NCBI GenBank assembly: GCA_951804985.1
Contig: OX638133.1
Span: forward strand, 30,405,963 to 30,469,962
DNA from: Dryomyza anilis
Lineage: Eukaryota > Arthropoda > Insecta > Diptera > Dryomyzidae
Direction of reading: 5' to 3'
DNA: 64,000 bases
Shown here piece after piece: positions 38,101 through 50,100 of the stretch (position 1 is its first letter; every line of letters begins with the position of its first letter). Under the pieces are notes generated by a model. It did no database searches. It saw nothing but the letters and a program-made list of their open reading frames with translations, and was not told the origin of the DNA. A program made the position numbers and the translations under genes.

Positions 38101-41100
38101 TTGAAGAACTAAAAGTCACCAACTACATTTTAAAAATGCCAATTGTTCACAAAAATCTTTATATATCTTTCAATTTTTAATAGATGAGCTCAATATTTTT
38201 ACCAAATGATAAGAAAATGTGAATCTATCAATTTCAACTTTATAAATGTATCAATTACTTTTTGTAATAATTACCAACAATGTTGAAATTTAAGATTTTC
38301 AGAAAAATGTATTTGGTGACTTTTAGTTCTACAACGACGAGATATACTTTTTAAAATTGTGTGCGTGACATATTTGCATCAAAAATAAGTTTTATATAAA
38401 AAAAATGTATTAAAATTTCAATTGGAGCTTACGGCATGCTTGCTGGTTTGGAGGTTTAAACAACCTTATTCTTGCTGAGAAGAAGGTTAGCACAACTTCA
38501 TTCTTCTTGACTAGGAGGTTGGTACAACCTCCTAATCAGCAATTTGCCGCAAACGAATAATTCGGTAGGGCAATTTAGTTGGTTGCCGCAACAAATCAGT
38601 TTTCTGTGTGAACTAAAATCGCGATTTTCCATAAAATTGGGTCATTTTGACCCAATTTGTGCAGAAGGGTTAACCGAATGATAGTGGTTGCCACTGATAA
38701 TTTTTCCTTTTATCCAACCTCATGTGTGTATTTAATATCTGTTTGTATTTAGTATCTATAAAAACGTACTTTTTCGACTTTAAATTTTTATAAAATATTT
38801 CGTATTCACCTCGAAGCCTGAATAGGGATTATTTTTCTATAAAATCTTTAAAAGTATCACTATTTAAATGTGTATTTTTAAAATTTAATCTATTTTTAAA
38901 CATTTTTCTAATTATCTATAATTAAAAATGTATTAATATATAAAACATATCTATAAAAAGTATTTATTTTTAACACGCATCTGTATTTAAAAAGTTTTTA
39001 TATTAAAAAAGTAACTATCTTAAAAAAGTATGTATCATCAAAATAATCTTTTATTCTAAATTTAAAAATAAATTGCTGCACGCAACAATAACTTTGGCAA
39101 AATCTTGAGTTGATGCAGTTTTTTACATTTTTGCTTTTGGTTCTTTCTTCAATGCACATAATTCTTATTGTGTTTATTGGAGAAGGAAAACTTAGGCGAC
39201 TTGAAATGTAGAATCTACAGAGAAAGATCGCTGATGAAGGGGCTTGGCTGCCTCTGAAACAGCTGTACGATCTGCCACTCAATGCATTTTGCAAATTGTT
39301 TGTTGTTTTATTTGTTGGTACAAAACAAACAATTTGTACCGACTGGACCCTGAGCACGTTAAGACAATATCTTAAAATAATCAAAAGAGGTCGTAAAACA
39401 ATAAATTACGTATTTAAAAAGTAATCTATTTTTAATTCATATAATTTTAAAAAGTATCTAATATAAAAAGTACAGAGAGAATAGAGTTTTGTTACGCCAA
39501 CCAACTCTTTGGCCATCCAACATATTTGGTTCTCTCAACCGCTTAGTCAATGGTTATTGACAAAACTAAAAGAGTAGTTTGAATTACAACCAATTTCGAA
39601 AACTTTTAGAACAATTTAGAAAAGTTTTAAAACAATTTGGAGTGTGTAATAAATAACAATAATATTTGTTTTTTTAAAATTCTCTTTTGGCATGAGGTTG
39701 GGAGAACGAATGGGTTGGTTGGCTCAACAAATTCTCTGTGTAGATTTATATAGCATTAAATATAGTATATATTACTATATCTTTATAATGCATATATCTT
39801 AGAAGAGAATATGTATATCTTTAAAAAGTTATCTACGGTATTTAATTTATCTATATAATGAACCTATCTATTTCTAGAAAATATCTATTTTTAAAAACTA
39901 TTTATTTTCTCTATTTTTAAAATGTTATCATAACAAAAATATGCGCTTCCAATACAAATAAATTACTTTGCCGGTCTTTTAAAATACGAGATAATTATAA
40001 TTAAAAGCTGTTCGTAAACAAATACCAAAGTCACGGTCATTTGTAATATATATTTCTACAATCATAATTTTTATTAATTAGTGTGAATGAACGATAGCAA
40101 GACGAAAAAAGAAACATCATTTTTGAAGCGCCAGCTATTTATAGCAAATCATCTATTGTGAATAAGAGATATAGGTAGTACTTAAGATTTTCTTTTTTTT
40201 TTAATGTTGCCATGCGCCACATTCCCAACACTCGAAACAATGGCTCATCATAGATGAGTGTCTAACGGACTCACTCCACATTCTATTAGATACTTGCGCG
40301 TCTATCTAATGCTGCTATTGTTTAAACAGTTGAAATACCGAGTTGTTCGTTAAGAATTTAAATTTAAGAATTCAAATTCTTAACAGCAACAGCACAGAAG
40401 TTGCCGCCATAAATAATCAGAGCCCGTTGATTTCAGTCATAAAAAGTAGATACTTTGTGGTAGTTGACGCAGCAGTCAGCTCAGTTATCACGAGAGTCCT
40501 AAACCGCGTGTCACTGATAAGAGTTAATCATACATGTGCTAAGTACACATGTTAACCGTTGAGCTTGGTCACGGATTCCGTTTAACTAGATTTGCCTATG
40601 ATTACTGGTTAAAATTTCCCAAATTTAATGAATGACAGCGCATCTGCTATGAATAGCAGTGACGCATTTAAATTTGAATGATAGATAAGTCAAATATATT
40701 ATTATCAAAAGAATGAATATCCGCAAAAATGGGAGTGATTGATATCTATATAAAAGACTGCTGAATAATAGTGCTAATGATAGGTTTTATTTAGTTTGGA
40801 ATTATATGCTCTGCAATAAGCTTAGTTATAGAAATGAAAAATATGGAAAATTATTTTTCAACTTCTCTACAAACCATTTAGATTAAATAATACTGGTTTA
40901 TCAATATAAATCTCAACATTTTCTATAACTAAATTTTACATTCTTAAAGATTGTGTACAAAAAACAAATCTATCAAAGAAATATAAATTGTTTATCGAAA
41001 ATGAATACTATGATGATATTCATTCGATATCATTAACAACTAAAATTATGATATTTTTTTATCAAAAACCCTATAATTTTATCGAACACAATAGTTTGGT

Positions 41101-44100
41101 CCTATATACATAATGTGGTACATTTAAAACTTATCAAATGCTTTCTTTTCAAAAGCAGATTTTCTGTTTCCGGTATTGTTTTATATAATGTTTTTGCTAG
41201 ATTTCAAAATCTGAAATGTCATTCGAATCATGTACCATTCTATTCAATAAAGAAAAATGTAGAACTACATTTTATGACATTGTGTAAATTAGCTAAGGTC
41301 CTGTTTTTCAGTTCTAGTTGAACTTCGTTTTTGGTTAAACTTAGTTTAAGGACAGTGAACGACCGATGGAAGGGTTAAACTTTGTTTAAACTTTCAAGAG
41401 GAAACTGAATATCTGAAAACAAAATTCTATTCCGTTAACGATAACGTATAAACAAATACTCATAAAGTTAATTTACTATACAATTTGTAAATATACCAAT
41501 GTAAATACTGACACGCTGCAAAAAAAAGGACAAACATAATTTTGCAGGCATTACATATATCTTTGGAGCTTTATGCAAACAAATGTATTATTTCATTTTC
41601 AAACATTACTATAATAACAGCCAAACATATCTTTGTTTTCGTTCAAACATATTTATGTTCAGAATGAATAATTTTCGGCGTTCTTGCAAAAATATATATG
41701 TTGAATGTGAAAAATATTTTATTTACATTTAACATATTTTTGTTTACGTTTAATTTTAATGTAAAAATAGTAAATTTAGTGCTAATATCTTCTTTACACA
41801 ATATTCGTTTTTTCCCTATTTTTAAATTACATTTTTTTATTTATATTATATAATTATAAACCTAAACTTTTATTTTATTTTTATTACACATATTTTATTT
41901 ATACCTAATAATTTGATTTCCATCTATTGTTCCTATTTTGAGTTCAGTGATTTACGGATAAATTGGATATTTCACAAGCAGCCACTATCTGGTATTAACA
42001 GTAATTGGCGGTACTTAAACAAATTCTTCCACCAAAAAGAATTTTTGAACTATATGAAAAGTATTAATGTGAGTGTTACTGAGTGCTAAAAGTATGCAGC
42101 GTTGTTATTTAATTGTGACTTCGTAATGCCAAACATATATATAATCAAAATAATGCATTATTTTTAAATTCGTTGTCACCCAGTAACAATCACGAATAAC
42201 CAAATACATATAATTCAATGAACCTTTTATTGACGTTGGGTGTGTTAAATAGCAGAAGTATCAAACATACATATATTAATATCTGATGAAAAATATATAT
42301 TTCTACCGAAACATTAATATAGTAAACTCATGTAAATCCGCGATTAAAGCAATTTATGTTTAAATATCGTATAATAATATTTCAATCAGAACAAAATAAT
42401 ATACAATTCAATTATAATGTAATTAGATATTACCCCCAATATTTATATGGTGATTTCGAATTACGTTATAATTACATTCGAGCATATTCAAACAAATCTT
42501 TTCTATCCGTGTAGTTACTCAAAATTAAATAATTTGAAAAAAATACAGATACAACATATTATTTACTGTTTTTTCAGACAACCTTAATTAAAATTTCTAA
42601 AGCTTAAAAATAAGCATTGAAATTAAAATAAATTTTAATTTTTGTATAAGGGTGTCCTATTATCACATACGTAACCAAAAAGATACATTTATTATCACAT
42701 TTAACTAACAGCATTTTTAAAGAGTTGAATCCTCTGTTTCTAAAGCATAATTTTCTTGGCATTTTCCAAAGTGTAAACGTCGATTTCCTAGTAAGTTTAG
42801 ACATTTTTTACAGATAATTTGAATCTGTTACATCCGTAGTTTTGAGTATCAAAAGTGCAAATAAATATTTAAAAAATTCGAACCGTACATCAGTTTTTAT
42901 TTCGTAGTAATGATTTTTAATTTTGTCAGATATTAAATTATTTTTAGCAAAAAATCGTAGTGCATTCATACAAAACGTTCAGAATTATTCTGTGATTTAT
43001 TACGAAAGAACTATAAACTTTAGGAACAAAGTGTATATTAACAAAAATAAAGTAAATTGTCTCAGCTATGTTTTGAGATAATTCAAAAAAATTTAGTGTA
43101 CGCCAAAAGTATTTTTAGAAAAATAATCGTAGTGATAATTTAATACGGAACTTTTTGTACCCTCCGGAATTTGTCTGCGATTTATTATGAAATAACGGTA
43201 AACATTGGAAACAATGTGTAAATATACAAATAAAGCGGATGATTTCAGCTATTTTCTAAAATAATTAAAAAAAAATAATTTGTACGCAAAATTCGTTGAC
43301 TTTTTGGAAGTTCCATATGAGTTCCGTTTTTATTTCCGTTTTTGTCCCGTACGGAAAGACAAGTATTTAATTTATATCTTTTGATCTACCGTATAGCATT
43401 CTCTAATTTTTTGAAGATATTTAAATACTATTCAATACGAATGTCCCGTCCGGAACCCCATGAAATGCCCATATAACTGTTACTGATAACATATTACTGA
43501 AAAACTGCAAACAATATTAAATGCCGTTTTATTAAAAGAAAAGATTTTTTAAACGAAATTTAAAATATGTTCAAACTAGTACTAAAAAAACTGACCCTAA
43601 GACTAAAGAGCGATTAAATCAAAAATTGTTAAAATCATTTCTGACACAATTTGTTTTATGTAATTTCAAAAGACTTAAAAATTTCGTCACTGAAATTTGA
43701 ATTTCATGTTATTTGAAATTTTAAAACATTGAAGTTTGTTAAAAATTACGTCACCTTCGTCTAATGGTCATTCGTTTTGAAATACAGTATAGAGTCACTT
43801 AACTCATAGTTAAAAGTTTAATGTAACCGACTTTTAAAATATTAAAACCTTAGGAAAGGTTAGGTCACATAGACATTTTTGAAGCAAAGGCATTTTGATA
43901 GCTGGTGTAATAAGTTTAATTAAAATTATACAAGTTATAGTCGTTCTTAACCGATTATAAATACCCTACAATGTGTGAATAAAATGATAATAAAGCGCGT
44001 TTAACTTTTGAGTGATCCAGACCCTAGTAGAAAACAAATAATGTAGCTATGATCGGGAACATTGACTGTTTAGATAATGTAAACCCTGCTATGGTAAGCA

Positions 44101-47100
44101 TGATAAGGGCATGCAAAGGCAATGATCATATTTTCTCTAATAGGGCATACACAACGAAAACCCGATCATTTTCCGATGGCGCATCGTGCAAATTTCTACT
44201 AGGGGAGGTCACCATGTTTTATGAATCTTGCAAACTATTGTAAACTTGTAATCGTGATACAATTTTCTTTCATTTGAGTACTCATATTATGGGTAGGTGT
44301 ATCGAATTTTGATTTTTTTTTGTAGATCACCACACTCGGAAAAAATACTATATAAATAATAGTTTTTTACTATTAATAATAGTCAATAGGATAAATTATT
44401 ATTTTAATCGGAAAATACCATTTAATAATATAAAATACCATGACATTTCCATTGAGTTTATATGAAAATATTTATTTTTGGTATACTATTAAATCAATAA
44501 TTGTCCCATTGACCAATTTTAATGGGATTTGAGGGAATTTTTTTTCTGGGTGTATAACTCGGTTAGCCAGATAAACATTGGCGCATATTCATAGACAATT
44601 TAAAGTCGACTTTAAAATTCAAATCAGCTTTTTGACATTTTATTCCATGTGAAAAATGTCATAAAAAAGCTAACTTTAATATTAAAGTTGACTTTAAATT
44701 GCCTATGAATATGCACCATTATTTTCATGTGAGTTTACCATAAAATAAAGAGGTTTATTTAAAAAGTTCACTTCGTCTGGTAAAAGTTTTCCGTAGATTT
44801 TAGTGATATAATGTACATATACCGCAAAAATAGAAAGAATACATATCAAATTTGATTGATCTAGCTCATCTTGTTTTTCTGTAATCGTCATTTCAACCCA
44901 CAGACTTACGAAGGACATACTAAATCAGACGGAAATCGCTAAATCGACTAATACCAGCGAATATATATATATATATTTTAAAGGTTCAGTTGTTCAGTGC
45001 GAGTTCTTAAACAAAATGGTTGAATGTCATTAAATCGCGCATTTAAATTATTTAAAAAAAAACCTCTATATCTTAGAGATTGACAGAAATATGAATGGGA
45101 AAAAAATATTTAAAGATATACTGAATGCTTAGCGGAAACGTATGCATCAAATAACTAAATATTTTTGTATATATTTTGCGCGGTATTTTTTTAAATAATA
45201 AAGACGAAAAAACCACAAAAAGATCATTAAAAAAATAAAACAAATAACACATACAACATAGTTATATATTTGAAATTGTGTCTGTATTGCAGACTTTGAA
45301 ATATTTGTTTAATTTTAGCAATAACTAAACAGTTCGAATGCAAAATTTTGAATGAATTTTGTTATGCGCAAAAAATAACAGAGATTTTTGAGAAAAAAAA
45401 AATGAAATTTTTGTTATTCTCATTGTGGTTAGCCTTCGAAATATTTAGATAAGCGTGCATAGAGATTACCTACAGACCTATAATGAATTTATAAATACTA
45501 TAAATTTTAAACTGTGATGCATATTGTTCGTCTGATAAAAAATAACAAAAAATGCAATTTTAAAATATATAAACTACATCTATTTTTAATTTTTTGTTTC
45601 TAACGTTGAAATTTTGCAATTATCATCAACTTCAAACAACGATCTTTCCAGAAACCACAGAAAAAAACAAAAAAAAAATATTTTGACTGACTCATAAATA
45701 TTGTTGTTGTACAAATATTTCAGTTTTAATTGAACAAACGCGTGTGTGCAAAAAACAATTAAAAAATCACTCATGAAGTTGAATATTTTTCCACTCTTGC
45801 ACTGTTTAGAAAGTGTGTGTTTTAAATTTAGGCAAAACAGAAAAAAACCATTTGGGCATTTGTAGAGTTTATGGAGATTTATAGAGTTGATGAACTCATT
45901 TAAATTATAATTAGTTAATTTAATAGTTTAATGAATTTAATGAATAACAAAGTGTATTTAAAATAATTTAATTAAAAGCACAAACATTTATTTAGTTGGG
46001 AATTTCAGATTATGTTTAACAAAACCATTTTCATTTCACTGTTTACCATGTATGTTTGCTGACAAAAAGGATGTAATCGGATAATGCGTTGACGTAATCA
46101 ATACTCATATGACGACAATTCGAATCAAATGGAAATATTAACTGTTGTTACAAACAGAATTTATTTTATTACTTACGTTGATTAAGGCGTGTTATTCATT
46201 TATTAATAACTCTTATAACATAAAGAGACATAACATTCAAGCGTTAATTGTTTGCTTTATTATAGAATTAAAAAAATTCAATTTCTGTAAAAAAAAAAAA
46301 ACAGCACAACAAAACTTATGTTTTATACAAACCTTGTATCCCTTGTATTATAATTATCGCTATTCCCTATTAGAAATTGGACTAGGCTCATACTCGGAAA
46401 CTGATTATTGTATTTTTACAATTAGCGTATTCATAGTTTCATGGTATTGGTACAACATTGTACGAATACGACAGTACGGCAATTAAACTATGAGCACCAC
46501 TTTTCTGCTTCTTCGAATATTTCGTCAAAGAAATGCTTATAAATTTAGAATTTTTCTTCAAATTATCATTATATGCCTTGAATTTCGAAAAAAAATAAAT
46601 GAATTAACATTTTTTGCACACTAATTATCGTTAAATTTAACAATTTGTCTCCATTTCACAAAATACGACAGCAAAAACATGCCTCAGGGCTACTCTTAAA
46701 TACAACACTTGTGGTATTTCACTTTTATAAGGGATGCCAGAACAAATTGACATTTCTGTGTTATTGTGTCGTATATACATGATACGAATACCAGACTAAA
46801 ATACGACCAACTGTGACTACGCTAAATGTCATAACCCGAACAGTTACATGACAAATGTAAATTATTGCGAAGGTTAGGGTAAGATATATTCATAGCAAGA
46901 TCATGTTGATGCAAATGATGATCATGAACAATGAACAATCTAACCAAACCAATAGATTTTTTAAAGATATTATTTTGATGTAGACATTTGGAAAAATCTG
47001 TGACACTATAGGATTAGGTAAAATTCCATCTTATCTAAAACGATTGACTATTTTATTTTGAATCCAACATATTCTGCAAAGTTTTTAATTATTTCAAACA

Positions 47101-50100
47101 TGATTTTCTCAATACTTTGGTACTACTGTCATGAAGATATAAGGCCGAGCTATCTCATGTTAAATTTTCTAGGACTTTTTACGAAATATATTTTCGTAAT
47201 TTTTAATTTCGTAAAATACAAGAATAATTCGTAGAATACACGAAAAATTTGTAATTTCTATTTTTTTACGAACGATTCGTATATATTACAAACTAATATT
47301 CACAAAATTACGAATATTTTGTTTAAATTAGGTAACTTTCATTACATTATTTTCTATTACAATTTTTTTACGAAAGAATATTTTACGAATGAGCTTTAAT
47401 CGTGATTTTTACGAATCATTCGTAAAAACAGAAATCAGTTGCGTCAAAAAGCACCTTGGAGCATTTAATTTTAATTGGTATCGCAGTTACAAGCAGATAG
47501 ATATAAAATACAAACAGATAAAATGTAGGAATAGTTTCATAAAATAAACAATTAATATTCGTAATTTTATCATAAATTTACGAAAGTTCTTTCGTGTATT
47601 TTGCGAAATATTTCGTTTATTTTAAGCAGATTTTATTTTGAATGTGTTGGTGGAACCTTAAATGCCGAATCCAAACGGTTTTACTCTCGTTACTACGAAA
47701 AGTTGTTGTTAGTCCCAAGGCCAGATTTAACATGGGACATTTCAACAAGCAGACCAACGCACTGACCTCTGAGCTACCGACGCTGCTCAACAAATACCAA
47801 AAAGTGTACACAACTAGAAATTAATAATATTTATTAATACCTAGTTCCATTTATTTTACCGTATCATTTTACGTACCATTAATTTTAAAAATGTTTTCGC
47901 TAATGCAATTTCTTGTGCAGATCTTCATTGTACCTATGAAACATTTGGAAGAGATAAGTTGGACATTGTTGGTTGTTGTACGAGACAATAAATTTGAATC
48001 AGGAGCATCATTTTTGAGAGTGAATTTCGGTCGTTTTCATGAAGAAATAGAAAATGTTTTTGACAATTTATTTTACATACAATTCAAATAATAAGATTCC
48101 TATAAATCTGAATTTATTACGAGCGTAACGCACATATGATGTAAAATACGGATCTCTGATAGATCAAATAGGATCAAATAGATTCTAGGAAAAACAGCAA
48201 ACGTCTAAATTCTCTGAATTGTGATATTAAAAAACATTTTAGAAGGGGTTTTTAGGGTATTTCTATACGAAAAGTCATTAAAAATCTGTCTTTCGCACAC
48301 ATTGCGTGTTCGTTTAACAGTTACACACAGAAAATAAAATAAAAATGTACAAAATCATTGTATTTCTGACATTTTGATTAGGCCAATATTTGTTAAACGA
48401 TCACGCCCATTTTATATCTATATATTGCAGATGCACAACTAACATAATTTCTAATAATTTCATTGATCTTAATTTCGACAGATAATCGTCATTACAACAG
48501 TCACATGTTTTTAATTTATATGAGTTCTGCCATGTTGACTTTATCTTCCGGTGTTCTTAACATCGGACAGATTGGGGATATCTAATTGGGTACCAATTCT
48601 AAGTTATCGCATTTTATGGGTCTTGACACCCGGGTGAGAAAACGTAATTCTAAGTAAATTTGGGTATTAACAACAACCACAACGATACTGTCCGAAAGGC
48701 CTGCCGTAAGAAGACTCCGATTAAACTTTCCATTATGAATCACGACAATTAAACGTTTCAATAACTAGACAGACAGGCATAGAAAATTCTACTCAGGAGG
48801 TGTTGCTGATCAAGAAAACTTCATACCTTCCACGCCTCTTTCTGGATATTTTATAAAGGAGTGAGCAATACTAGATATCGTCGTTGTAGAACTAAAAGTC
48901 ACCAACTACATTTTCAAAATGCAAATTATTCATTTACTAAAATCTTTATATATCTGTCAATTTCTGATTAATGAGTTCAATATTGATAAGAAAATGTGAA
49001 TCTATCAATTGGTATTTCAACTTTAAAAATGTACCAATTACTTTTTGGAATTTAGAACTTGGTCTGAATATTTTATAAAGGAAAGATCAATTCACAAATT
49101 TCAGGCAATCTGAAAGTCTATACACTAGCATATATGTATACTAGGCCTATATAAGCCCTATAGGGCTTCCCGAAATTTCTGGATCCCGGAGAATATCTGT
49201 ACCGAAATATTCGAAATTAAATCCCGGCATTATCAACAAATATAATGTGCATTTTTTTAGGAAGTATTTGGAATTTAGGCCTTGGTTGTTATCCAAAAAG
49301 AAGAAATAGAGCGGTCTCTTAAACAGAAGATTTTTGTATCAGTTTTTAACCGATTTTTAAAAATATGTTTGAATTTTTATAAAATTTACAGACAATGTCG
49401 CATATTCTTAGACAATTTAAAATTAACATAAAAATTAAAGTTCACTTTTTTTGACAATGTTCACAAAGGAAAATATGTCCAAAAGCTGATATTTTTAAGA
49501 AATTACTTTGAATTCTTTAACGAGTAATGTAATTCCGATTTTTGTTAAAAAAATATTCAAAAATTCGGAAGACCTGCTAAACATCCATAAGGAAACCAAA
49601 ATTGAAACGGATAATGTCTCATGGAACCAAAAAACCGATTTAATTTATAACATTAAATGTAAAAGTTAGTAGTTCTGATTATAAAAAAAAATGAAATCCT
49701 TAAAATTTCTGACAGTCTCACCTGGTTTAAAATATGTTGTTGGATTAAAAAAAATACAAAGGCTTAAATAACCTATCAAATACCATTCAAAATTTAAAAT
49801 TCAGTTAATTCTATACAACCCTTAGAAACTCAGGAACAAAAAGGTTACATTTCTGTGTTTAAAGTATACGTAATAAATTCCGCATACCAACAGCCAAGGA
49901 CACCAAGGATACAATTGTGTGTGTATCACCAAACAACCTACGTAGAAATCGATATCGAAGCACCCTGTCATAAAATGTGTACCATTCGATGTTGTTCTAT
50001 GGAAAACTAAATGCTACCTGCTGATTCAAAATGTTCATCCCCTTCCCTTCGTGAGAAAATTTTGGTTAGAAATGTTGAGTATTAAACTCGGCTGTGTTAC

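Noticed and set aside
38998..39384. 128-codon minus-strand frame
   Set aside because: No motif, AT-rich intronic location, no resemblance to GLS or a transposase.
46145..46486. 113-codon plus-strand frame
   Set aside because: Chance open frame in AT-rich intron; contains poly-A and no recognised domain.
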